Source: Tissierellaceae bacterium (GTDB lineage Bacteria > Bacillota > Clostridia > Tissierellales > Tissierellaceae). From it: a stretch of DNA of 64,000 bases. The position numbers and the translations under genes are program-made. The notes under the pieces were generated by a model that saw only the letters and a program-made list of their open reading frames with translations, did no database searches and was not told where the DNA came from. The first letter of the stretch is position 1, and every line of letters begins with the position of its first letter. Positions 26,484 through 34,500 of the stretch are shown here, one piece after another. The stretch covers positions 8,742 to 72,741 of the forward strand of contig JALNZV010000011.1 in assembly GCA_023229175.1 (NCBI GenBank), in the 5' to 3' direction.

Positions 26484-27884
26484 ATGAGAAAAAGTATAAA
26501 AACTAGATTGGTAATAAACTTTATGCTGATTATTGTAATTACAGTAGTGATATTAGAGACTGTGTTGATAAATGGAGTGAAGGAATACTATTATAGAAAT
26601 GTAGAATCTCTACTGCATAACCAAATACAATTCTCAATTGATTATTATCTAAGGTACTTTTCTTCTAATCCATTGGAAGACATTATAATAGATGATATAG
26701 ACGTTTTTTGGCAGCATACCACTGCTCAAGTCCAATTATTAGATCCTCAAGGCAGATTATTGACGGATTCCCTTGGCGTAATAAACGATGAGTATAATAT
26801 TGCCTCTGACATAAAAATGGCCGTAAACGGAGAGATGGGGACATGGGTTGGGAAAGTAAAATATTTTGATAGTTTAGTAATGGCAATTTCAGCTCCAATT
26901 GAATATGAGGGTAGGGAGATAGGAATCATCAGATTTATAACCTCCCTTAAAGAAACAGATTATGTAATAAGAACTATTTCCTTGTTTCTGCTGCTTATGG
27001 GAATTGCAGTCTTATTTATATCGGGAATTGTAAGTGTTTTTCTAGCTAATTCAATAATCAGACCTTTGAAGGAAGTTACTAAAGTAGCAGAAAAAATGGC
27101 CGATGGTCAGTTAAAAGTCAGGAGCAATATTAGATTAGAAGATGAAATTGGCAGACTAGGAAATACTTTAAACTATATGGCAGAAGAATTAATCAAGAAA
27201 GAACAGCTAAAAAACGACTTTATTTCTTCCATATCTCATGAGCTCCGAACCCCATTGACATCTATTAAAGGCTGGGCAGTGACCTTAAAATCTGAAGATT
27301 TTACTGAAAATGAAATAGTACTGGACGGGTTGGAAATAATAGAGAAGGAAAGCGATAGGCTTACGACAATGGTCGAAGAACTTTTAGACTTATCTAGATT
27401 TGTTTCTGGCAGGATAAACCTTGAGAAAGATTTATTTGATATAAAAGATACTATTCTTATGATAGGGAAACAATTAAGGCCAAGGGCTCTGAATAATGGA
27501 ATACAGTTTGATATTGACATTCAGGAAAATTTAAGCCCTATAGTAGGTGATGAAAATAGAATAAAACAGGTATTGATAAATGTTTTAGACAATGGGTTTA
27601 AATTTACTCAGGAAGGTGGTTCAATAATTCTAAAAGCTTACGAAGAAAATAGCATTTTAACAATAAAAATTGAGGACAGCGGTGTAGGTATACCAGAAGA
27701 AGATTTATCCAAAGTAAAAGATAAATTTTATAAGGGAAGAAATAGCAAATCCCATAGTGGAATCGGATTGTCCATATCCGATGAAATAATACGGATGCAT
27801 AATGGGAAGATGGAAATACTATCAGAAGTAAACAAAGGAACGCAGGTAATCATAGAATTACCCTCAAAGGGGGAAGACATATGA
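26484..27884 (+). CDS. Membrane sensor histidine kinase (HAMP, HisKA, HATPase_c)
   Basis: Partner kinase of the preceding regulator. Two membrane helices (~12-32 and ~165-190) enclose an extracellular sensor of about 130 residues that looks like the PDC/CHASE-type PhoR ectodomain. A HAMP segment follows (IIRPLKEVTKVAEKMADGQL), then the HisKA dimerisation helix with H252 in SISHELRTPL, and an HATPase domain with the N box (NVLDNGFKF), DSGVGIP and GIGLSI boxes. ATG at 26484 follows GGTGG; an in-frame TTG lies 12 bases upstream. The gene overlaps the next, a lipoprotein gene, by four bases. Confidence 0.93.
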   Translation: MRKSIKTRLVINFMLIIVITVVILETVLINGVKEYYYRNVESLLHNQIQFSIDYYLRYFSSNPLEDIIIDDIDVFWQHTTAQVQLLDPQGRLLTDSLGVINDEYNIASDIKMAVNGEMGTWVGKVKYFDSLVMAISAPIEYEGREIGIIRFITSLKETDYVIRTISLFLLLMGIAVLFISGIVSVFLANSIIRPLKEVTKVAEKMADGQLKVRSNIRLEDEIGRLGNTLNYMAEELIKKEQLKNDFISSISHELRTPLTSIKGWAVTLKSEDFTENEIVLDGLEIIEKESDRLTTMVEELLDLSRFVSGRINLEKDLFDIKDTILMIGKQLRPRALNNGIQFDIDIQENLSPIVGDENRIKQVLINVLDNGFKFTQEGGSIILKAYEENSILTIKIEDSGVGIPEEDLSKVKDKFYKGRNSKSHSGIGLSISDEIIRMHNGKMEILSEVNKGTQVIIELPSKGEDI

Positions 27885-29383
27885 AGAAGATAGGACTTAT
27901 TTTTATTGCTATAGTATCTTTGACTTTTTTAGTGTCGTGCAATAGCAGTCGGTTTCAAGTAAAAGAGAGCATAATGGCTCCAGATAACAATATACCTCCG
28001 TTACATGGAAAATGGACTATCGATAGATATATTGACAGTCCATATAATAAGGGTGCTGGATTATCGAAGGATTCCTTAGTAGATATGGATGTTTTATTTC
28101 ATAAGGATGCAGTTATAGTTGGGGGAGATTATGCCTTGGACCCTGAATATAAATATAAAAATGTCAATATTTACGACTATCTGTTATATAAGTACAAGGT
28201 AGACCCTGAATATTTAGATTTAGAAGATACTATGGTAGACATAATAACAGTTATTAGTGACAACCAATATTTTTACGAGTTTATAAAATACGATGAAGAT
28301 AAGATGATAATATACGATGATGATAGGTTTTATTTTTTAGATAAGACTGTCGATGAAGTCAGCAAAGATGAAATCCATAGATATATAAATGTAGAAAAAA
28401 GCATAATGAGGATTTCCAACATTCAAGAGGCAGATACCCTTCGTTCAGGTGTATTATTGGGTATAAAATCATACGGATATGATGCTGAAGCAGAGGTAGA
28501 TAAATGGGATTATAGAACGATTTGGATAAGAGCCAGTAACAGAACTGTATCGTCAATTTACGAAATAGATAACCTTTTAGTTCCTAGGAAGAAAGGTTTT
28601 TGGATGGTAGACGTCAGTAGAAACAGCGACTATAATATAATACGAGATGAAATCAGAGCTACAGAGATGAAAAAATATCAAGATGATAAAGTTGTAGATT
28701 TAAACTTTTTTGGCTTAAGGTCAGTTGAAGAGCAAAGGATTATACCAGTTCAAAATTCTGTAATAAAAAACATTCTATATATTGGGAATGATTATGTTTC
28801 TTCAGAAGTAATAGACTTAAAAGATGGAGAAAAGACATTAGAGGTATACCATGTGGATTACTTAAAAGACAATAAAGCCATTAAGATATCAGACTTAATT
28901 GGAGATGAAGGGTTTCAGACTTTTGTCGAAGGGGCCCAAAGTATAATGAAATCAGACAGCACAGCAATTTTAAGTGAAGAAAGCTTTGGATTAACTAGGA
29001 GAAATGGTTATTGGATTATGAAAGGTAGATTAAATTTTGAATCCGATGGAGAGCAATATTATAAAGATTATAATATAAAAGCCATACCCCCAAAAGAATT
29101 AGTAAATTACGACGTCCTTGCCATACCTTGGGATAGAATTAAATCAAAGATACCAGAAGCTATCGATGCATTTACTTCCCCAAATGAAGACATCGTCGTA
29201 GTCGTCACAAGGGCCAATATATTGGTATACCCTATTGAGGATAATGAAATATCTTCAAGGGAATTGGGGAAAATTAAACTTGATGCTTCCGATTCAGTAG
29301 TAATGGCAGAGTGGTCAACAGGCAGATACACTCCACTATGGGAAGAGGAGGTCCTAAGACATATTAGTACAATATCAGATTAA
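27881..29383 (+). CDS. Putative lipoprotein coupled to the sensor kinase
   Basis: 500 residues with an N-terminal lipoprotein signal (lipobox FLVSC, C20). No known enzyme domain is recognised in the rest, which is rich in aromatic and acidic residues with beta-strand-like repeats. Its ATG overlaps the kinase stop (ATGA, 27881-27884), so it is translationally coupled to the two-component system. Plausible roles are a signal-sensing or signal-modulating partner of the kinase, or a target of it; neither is shown by sequence. Confidence 0.6.
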   Translation: MKKIGLIFIAIVSLTFLVSCNSSRFQVKESIMAPDNNIPPLHGKWTIDRYIDSPYNKGAGLSKDSLVDMDVLFHKDAVIVGGDYALDPEYKYKNVNIYDYLLYKYKVDPEYLDLEDTMVDIITVISDNQYFYEFIKYDEDKMIIYDDDRFYFLDKTVDEVSKDEIHRYINVEKSIMRISNIQEADTLRSGVLLGIKSYGYDAEAEVDKWDYRTIWIRASNRTVSSIYEIDNLLVPRKKGFWMVDVSRNSDYNIIRDEIRATEMKKYQDDKVVDLNFFGLRSVEEQRIIPVQNSVIKNILYIGNDYVSSEVIDLKDGEKTLEVYHVDYLKDNKAIKISDLIGDEGFQTFVEGAQSIMKSDSTAILSEESFGLTRRNGYWIMKGRLNFESDGEQYYKDYNIKAIPPKELVNYDVLAIPWDRIKSKIPEAIDAFTSPNEDIVVVVTRANILVYPIEDNEISSRELGKIKLDASDSVVMAEWSTGRYTPLWEEEVLRHISTISD

Positions 29384-29940
29384 ATATACCAAATATTCTT
29401 ACTTGAAGAGGATATAGCAATTGAACCTGCATTCAGAGAGGAAATTATATGTTGATTATCCGTAATAAGGCCACTGGCTATTACGGATATTCTCGTATCC
29501 TTTATAATTCTTTCGATGATTTTTGGTATGATACCAGGCAGAACTTCTACAGCTGAGGGACGGTTTTTTTTAATAGAGTCGATAGAGTATTGAAGTGACA
29601 TAGAATCAGATATGATAATCCTTTGAATAGTGAATATACCCATATCCTTACTTAATTTTACTAGGTCGCTTTTACCGGTAATAATTCCATGGGGATGGAT
29701 ATTCTTGACAATATATTCGAGACCCCAAGTATCCCTCGAAAACCCATCTATTGATTCAACATGTATATACAAATCCTTGTCCTTTTCCTGGAGGCGATGG
29801 GAGATTTCCCTTAAATTAAAGATATTTCCTGTGTTGAGAAATATCACTTCGCAGGGGGAGTCTAGTGCAATATCCAGTTCCTCTAAATTTCGGATGCTGC
29901 ATATTATTGGATTTTTCATAACTCTATCAAAAAAACTCAT
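29380..29940 (-). CDS. glpP: GlpP family glycerol-3-phosphate-responsive antiterminator
   Basis: 186-residue RNA-binding antiterminator of glycerol catabolic operons, present in Firmicutes. It has the family's TIM-barrel-like pattern: a KNPIICSIRN start, VIFLNTGNIFNL, LYIHVESIDGFSRD, HGIITGK, QRIIISDS, EVLPGIIPKI and VIASGLITD motifs. GlpP binds glycerol-3-phosphate and antiterminates glpD or glpFK leaders; no glp genes are in the window. The stop overlaps the stop of the forward lipoprotein gene by two bases, so the converging genes leave no room for a terminator. RBS AGGTGATATA. Confidence 0.92.
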   Translation of the reverse strand: MSFFDRVMKNPIICSIRNLEELDIALDSPCEVIFLNTGNIFNLREISHRLQEKDKDLYIHVESIDGFSRDTWGLEYIVKNIHPHGIITGKSDLVKLSKDMGIFTIQRIIISDSMSLQYSIDSIKKNRPSAVEVLPGIIPKIIERIIKDTRISVIASGLITDNQHIISSLNAGSIAISSSSKNIWYI

Positions 29941-29948
29941 TATATCAC

Positions 29949-30197
29949 CTATTTATGACTATTTTTTATTAACTGGAGCTTTTTATTTCTGCTGAATTGT
30001 TTGATTTCATATTCTCTTTTTTGTGCCTCGATTTTATCGTCAAAAGATTCGTAGTAAACAAGTTTGACAGGAAGTCTTCCTCTAGTATATTTAGATGCCT
30101 TGCCCTTATTATGAGCTGCAATTCTATTGTCTAAGTTTACTGTCCAACCGGTATATAAAGTATTGTCATCGCAAAGTAAAATATACACATAACACAT
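29949..30197 (-). CDS. GIY-YIG nuclease-domain protein
   Basis: 82-residue single GIY-YIG domain like E. coli YhbQ / B. subtilis YazA. The motif YVYILLCDDNTLYTGWT holds the paired tyrosines, and RIAAHNKGKASKYTRGR with KLVYYE supplies the conserved Arg and Glu. Members are thought to act in DNA repair or editing; the biological role here is unknown. ATG follows AGGTGATGAT. It lies 8 bases upstream of glpP and 8 bases downstream of recX, so these reverse-strand genes probably share a transcript. Confidence 0.9.
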   Translation of the reverse strand: MCYVYILLCDDNTLYTGWTVNLDNRIAAHNKGKASKYTRGRLPVKLVYYESFDDKIEAQKREYEIKQFSRNKKLQLIKNSHK

Positions 30198-30205
30198 ATC
30201 ATCAC

Positions 30206-30823
30206 CTAGTCCTTAAGCACTTGCCTCAGTACCTTTGAGATTATATCAAAACTATATCCTTTTCTTTGAAGATATCCGCCAAGTTTTCTATAAATTGCAT
30301 TGGAAGAATCTCCTTCGTATTTTTTTACCTGCTTCTGTGCTAATTCAAGTGCCGCCTCATATTGATCAGATTTGTCAATGATGAGGACCTTATCGATGAT
30401 ATTTCTAGAAACCCCCTTTAGGCTTAGCTCGTATTTAATTCTTTCTGAACCTAATTTAGATAGATTAATTTTATCCCTAACGTAGCTTTCCGCAAAGGCT
30501 AGGTCATCAATATATTTTAATTCTTTACAATATTCTATGGCCTTATGGATATTGGAATCATTATAGCCTTTGCGCATAAGTGCTTGAAATATTTCCTTTT
30601 CTGACCTCTGACGATAAGAAAGCAGATTTAATGCGTGATTTATGGTCTTGTTAAGTTCCTCAGCAGCCAATACTTCCTTAATAAATTCATCGTCTACTTC
30701 CATTTCCACATGAAGACCATATTTAAGCATTATTTCTTCGTCAATTCCAATGGAAAATAAATTGTCGACGTAAATATTGACCCTGTTTTTATTTTTCTGC
30801 CGTTCAATGCTTGTAATTTTCAT
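30206..30823 (-). CDS. recX: RecX regulatory protein
   Basis: Helical repeat protein that modulates RecA filaments. From the ATG at 30823 (site AAGAGTGATTAC upstream) it is about 205 residues. The diagnostic three-helix units are seen in LNLLSYRQRSEKEIFQAL, YIDDLAFAESYVRDKI and LGSERIKYELSLKGVSRNIID. A longer reading adds 17 residues upstream without a better ribosome site. recA itself is not in the window. Confidence 0.88.
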   Translation of the reverse strand: MKITSIERQKNKNRVNIYVDNLFSIGIDEEIMLKYGLHVEMEVDDEFIKEVLAAEELNKTINHALNLLSYRQRSEKEIFQALMRKGYNDSNIHKAIEYCKELKYIDDLAFAESYVRDKINLSKLGSERIKYELSLKGVSRNIIDKVLIIDKSDQYEAALELAQKQVKKYEGDSSNAIYRKLGGYLQRKGYSFDIISKVLRQVLKD

Positions 30824-30836
30824 GTAATCACTCTTT

Positions 30837-31241
30837 CTAATTGTCCCTTTGAGAGAACAATATATATAGGCCAAGTAAAATCAACAAAATTGGCCAGTAA
30901 GTCCATAAATGACGTATTCTGATATTGAGCCATGGAAAGAAAACGTTGGCCATTAAAACTGCACCCCAGAGTATTAATCCCAGGCCAATAAAAATTGGGG
31001 TATTGCGGCGAAATTTTTCGTTATTGTCCCTGTCATACTCTTCCTCGTAGATAATTCCATCGTCTTCTGGAATTAAAAAGCTGCTGACTAAATAAATAAT
31101 AAAGGATGTACCTAGAGAACGAAGAGAAATTAAAACCCATGCAATTCGAATTACTGTTGGGTCAATATTAAAATATTCGCCTATTCCACCGCATACACCT
31201 GAAAAAACCCTATTTTTGTATGAACGCTTTAGCTTACTCAA
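30837..31241 (-). CDS. PspC-domain membrane protein
   Basis: About 134 residues. The N-terminal PspC domain (~1-60) begins with KLKRSYKNRVFSGVCGGIGEYF, then a first membrane helix, and a second hydrophobic pair follows at ~75-130, giving a PspC plus LiaF-like layout. PspC proteins relay envelope stress. The TTG at 31241 is chosen because GAGGTG lies six bases upstream. It starts the reverse-strand run pspC-recX-GIY-YIG-glpP. Confidence 0.85.
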   Translation of the reverse strand: MSKLKRSYKNRVFSGVCGGIGEYFNIDPTVIRIAWVLISLRSLGTSFIIYLVSSFLIPEDDGIIYEEEYDRDNNEKFRRNTPIFIGLGLILWGAVLMANVFFPWLNIRIRHLWTYWPILLILLGLYILFSQRDN

Positions 31242-31352
31242 GATTATCACCTCTAATTTATGTACTAGATTTATTGTATCAGATATTAACCAATGTTCAA
31301 ATACCTGTTACTATAAATAAACAATTATTTTCTCTATAAGGTTTAAAATAAT

Positions 31353-31374
31353 TCACAATAGTAAAAGATTGTGA
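31353..31374 (+). promoter_or_regulatory. Inverted repeat between pspC and the FHA gene
   Basis: TCACAAT (31353-31359) and ATTGTGA (31368-31374) are perfect inverted arms with an 8-base AT spacer. It lies in the divergent intergenic region between pspC and the FHA/ftsW/pbp genes and could be an operator or a short hairpin. Confidence 0.4.
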
Positions 31375-31410
31375 TAACATAGATTTGATAAGAATTTTGG
31401 AGGTTTGCAT

Positions 31411-31842
31411 ATGTACAGTATATTGGCCCTAATCTTTAAATATATCTTTATTATTGTCATATACTTATTTATATTTAGTATTATCAGACTTATTTACTTA
31501 GATATTAAAAGTATGGATGCTATTTCCTTTGAGGACAGGGCGTATTTAAAGCTAATTAATAGAAAGGATTCCTTACCTTTTAAAATAGATGAACATTACA
31601 TTATAGACGGCGATATAAAATTGGGAAGGCAAAATAACAACGATATCGTAATCAAAGATCAGTACGTTTCAAAAGAACATTTTCAAATAGTAGAGGATGA
31701 GAAGGAATACTACTTAGAGGACCTTGAAAGTGTAAATGGCACTTATTTAAATGGGGATAAATTGTATGATATAGTAAAATTAAAAGACGGAGATATTATT
31801 AGAATAGGAAAAATCGAATTTTTATTTGTAAATAGAGAGTAG
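31411..31842 (+). CDS. Membrane-anchored FHA-domain protein
   Basis: 143 residues with one N-terminal membrane helix (~5-28) and a C-terminal FHA domain (~65-140). The domain has the phosphothreonine-binding signature: LGRQNNNDIVI, SKEHFQI and LESVNGTYLNG. FHA domains recognise phospho-Thr peptides, so a Ser/Thr kinase is implied in the cell. The ATG at 31411 lies 7 bases after GGAGG. It is followed after 4 bases by an FtsW/RodA-type gene, a conserved clostridial and actinobacterial pairing. Confidence 0.9.
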   Translation: MYSILALIFKYIFIIVIYLFIFSIIRLIYLDIKSMDAISFEDRAYLKLINRKDSLPFKIDEHYIIDGDIKLGRQNNNDIVIKDQYVSKEHFQIVEDEKEYYLEDLESVNGTYLNGDKLYDIVKLKDGDIIRIGKIEFLFVNRE

Positions 31843-31846
31843 GGAT

Positions 31847-33088
31847 ATGATGTTTAAGGGAGAGATAAGGAAACAATCGCCAAAAAATCTTTTGTTGCTC
31901 TTTCAAATTCTAGCCTTGCTACTTTTGCTGGCATATGAACAAATGCATGCTGATAAGATGATATTTATCATGGCTATGGGTTTGATATTAATCATATATT
32001 TATCAAATTATCTCCTTATTAAAATATCATCAGGAGACAATTATATTTTTCTCATAGTGACAATGTTAATCACCATTGGAATAATAGTAATTTATAGAAT
32101 TGATGAAAAATTGGGAATAAAGCAGTTAACTTGGATTTCCCTTGGGATTTTTCTTTTCTTTTTAGTGTATTTTATGGTGAAAAGATTAAAAAAAATTGAC
32201 GATTGGCTTTACCTTTATTTAGTACTGGCATATTTATTGTTCATAATTACTTTTGCCTTTGGAGATAGGAAGTTTGGTGCCATAAATTGGGTTAGTTTTA
32301 GAGGATTTGCTTTTCAGCCCGGGGAGATAACTAAAATTGTTTTAATATTTCTGTTGGCCTCTTATTATTCTAATACTGAGAAGTGGAGACACATAAAATA
32401 TTCGTCCTATTATATTATGGGAGTTGTTTATTCCTTTATTGCACTTTTATTTCTTCAAAAAGATTTAGGGACAGCATTGGTTTTTTATATAATATTCGCA
32501 TCCATTCAGTTTATTTACGAGGAAGATAGAAAACTTATACTATACAATATTGGTTTGTTTTTGGGAAGTGGTGTATTAGGATACGTATTATTTGACCATG
32601 TAAAGATTAGATTTCAGGCTTGGCTCAATCCATGGATCTACATTGAAAGACAAGGGTACCAAATAACCCAATCCCTCTTTGCCATTGCGGAAGGTGGTTT
32701 TTTCGGCAAAGGTCTGGGAATGGGTCATCCGGATTTTGTACCAGTTGTGTATACGGATTTTATTTTTTCAGCTATATGCGAAGAAATGGGCATCTTCACT
32801 GGAATAGGTATAGTAATGCTATTTATGATATTTGTATACAGGGGATTTAAGATAGCCATTTCTCAAGAAAATAGATTTTATAGAATATTGGCCATTGGAA
32901 TCAGCACCTTATTTGGAATACAATCCTTTATAATTCTCGGTGGAGTACTTAAAATGATTCCCCTTACGGGATTAACACTTCCCTTTATTAGCTATGGCGG
33001 TAGTTCTATTTTATCCAGTTTTATAGCACTTTCCATACTGCAAATATGTTCAGAGGATATGACCTCAAGGGAGGATACTGATGAATAA
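31847..33088 (+). CDS. FtsW/RodA/SpoVE family glycosyltransferase
   Basis: SEDS-family peptidoglycan polymerase, 413 residues with about ten membrane helices. Conserved segments are FQPGEITKIVLIFLLASYY, LLFLQKDLGTALVF (Asp-Leu-Gly-Thr), GYQITQSLFAIAEGGFFGKGLG, and the C-terminal IPLTGLTLPFISYGGSS motif. The order FHA, SEDS, class B PBP indicates a polymerase-transpeptidase pair. RodA, FtsW or SpoVE cannot be separated from sequence alone. Its end overlaps the PBP start by 8 bases. Confidence 0.93.
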   Translation: MMFKGEIRKQSPKNLLLLFQILALLLLLAYEQMHADKMIFIMAMGLILIIYLSNYLLIKISSGDNYIFLIVTMLITIGIIVIYRIDEKLGIKQLTWISLGIFLFFLVYFMVKRLKKIDDWLYLYLVLAYLLFIITFAFGDRKFGAINWVSFRGFAFQPGEITKIVLIFLLASYYSNTEKWRHIKYSSYYIMGVVYSFIALLFLQKDLGTALVFYIIFASIQFIYEEDRKLILYNIGLFLGSGVLGYVLFDHVKIRFQAWLNPWIYIERQGYQITQSLFAIAEGGFFGKGLGMGHPDFVPVVYTDFIFSAICEEMGIFTGIGIVMLFMIFVYRGFKIAISQENRFYRILAIGISTLFGIQSFIILGGVLKMIPLTGLTLPFISYGGSSILSSFIALSILQICSEDMTSREDTDE

Positions 33089-34487
33089 GGAAATCAAAAG
33101 GATAATAATAATACTAACTGTCCTCTGTATGACCTTTATCAGTCTTATAGTCTATATCAGTTATTTTCAAATTTTTAAGGCTTCTGCAATTAAAAATAAC
33201 AGCTATAATAAAAGGTTGTGGATTAATGAACAGACAATACTTAGAGGCTCCATTCTAGATAGGAATGGAAATGTATTGGCCTACAGCGAAAAAGAAGGAG
33301 ACTCATATAAAAGAAATTATAACTATGGAAGTTTATATAGCCACATAGTGGGATATAGCTATAGAGAATACGGTAAATCTGGTCTGGAATTATACTATAA
33401 TAATTCACTTTTAAATATAAGTGACAGCACTCCAATTAATGAAATAAAAAACATAGTCATTCCAAATACAACGGGAAATAACCTAGTATTGACCATAGAT
33501 CATAATATTCAATCTAGGGCGAGATCCTTAATAGACGGAAAAAAAGGCAGCATAGTAGTTATGAATCCTACTACTGGAGAAATATATGCCATGGTAAGTT
33601 ACCCTGATTTTAATATATCCAATTTAAATGAGAATTGGAAAGAAATATCGGAGGATATGGAAAGTCCTTTAATAAATAGGGCAATTCAAGGTCTATATGC
33701 TCCAGGTTCTGTGTTCAAGGTGATAACTGCCATGGCTGCACTGGAAAACAGTAGTTATGAAACACAATATAATTGTATCGGTAGTGAAAAAATAGAGGGA
33801 TACGTATTTAAAGATTACGAGGGAAAGGCCCATGGGCCCATTGACCTGAAAGGTGCCTTAGTAAAATCCTGCAATACTTATTTTATAAATAAATCTTTGG
33901 AAATTGGAAAGGATACAATTGGCAAAATATCAGAACGCTTTTTCTTCAATTCTAGAATACCTTTTGATTTACCTGTCAAGAGCTCCCAGTTTCCTTATAA
34001 AGAAATGACAACCGATGTGGAGGTTGCTGCCGCATCAATCGGACAGGGAAAGGTTCTAGTTACACCTTTGAATATGGCTTTAATTGCTTCAGGTATTGCA
34101 AATGAAGGGGAAGTTGTGAAACCTATACTTGTAAAGGAAATAGTAACTAAAGATGGAAAAGTTTTAAAGCAAAGTGATATTGAGATATTGTCACAGGGCA
34201 TAAATCCCCTCGGGGCAAATACCATAAAGGACATGATGGTAGAGGTGGTAAAATCCGGTACAGGGGTAAATGCCAAAATCAAAAACGTAACTGTAGCAGG
34301 TAAAACTGGAACTGCGGAAAATTCGTCGGGAAAAAATCACGCTTGGTTTATAGGTTTTGCACCAGCAGATAATCCCAAAGTAGCAGTATCAATTGTATTG
34401 GAAGAAGACGGCTCCACTGGTGGAAAAGCTGCAGCTCCATTAGCTAGGGACATAATGCTTTACACCATTGAAAATATTAAAGATTAA
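33081..34487 (+). CDS. Class B penicillin-binding protein (PBP2/PbpA type)
   Basis: Membrane-anchored transpeptidase of 468 residues that cross-links peptidoglycan. One membrane helix (~8-32), then a short pedestal domain and a transpeptidase domain with the active-site motifs SVFK (catalytic S210, K213), SCN near 278 and KTGTAE (K408 onwards). It lacks a long PASTA tail. It overlaps the SEDS gene by 8 bases, so the two should be translated together as a polymerase-transpeptidase pair. Confidence 0.93.
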   Translation: MNKEIKRIIIILTVLCMTFISLIVYISYFQIFKASAIKNNSYNKRLWINEQTILRGSILDRNGNVLAYSEKEGDSYKRNYNYGSLYSHIVGYSYREYGKSGLELYYNNSLLNISDSTPINEIKNIVIPNTTGNNLVLTIDHNIQSRARSLIDGKKGSIVVMNPTTGEIYAMVSYPDFNISNLNENWKEISEDMESPLINRAIQGLYAPGSVFKVITAMAALENSSYETQYNCIGSEKIEGYVFKDYEGKAHGPIDLKGALVKSCNTYFINKSLEIGKDTIGKISERFFFNSRIPFDLPVKSSQFPYKEMTTDVEVAAASIGQGKVLVTPLNMALIASGIANEGEVVKPILVKEIVTKDGKVLKQSDIEILSQGINPLGANTIKDMMVEVVKSGTGVNAKIKNVTVAGKTGTAENSSGKNHAWFIGFAPADNPKVAVSIVLEEDGSTGGKAAAPLARDIMLYTIENIKD

Positions 34488-34500
34488 GAGGAGGAAAGAA

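Noticed and set aside
29630..29995. Forward 121-residue frame opposite glpP
   Set aside because: Fully antisense to a well-supported glpP and shows no ribosome site.
34468..34500. Longer start for pepF at 34468
   Set aside because: The ATG at 34501 has a GAGGAGG site; the earlier start lies within the end of the PBP gene.
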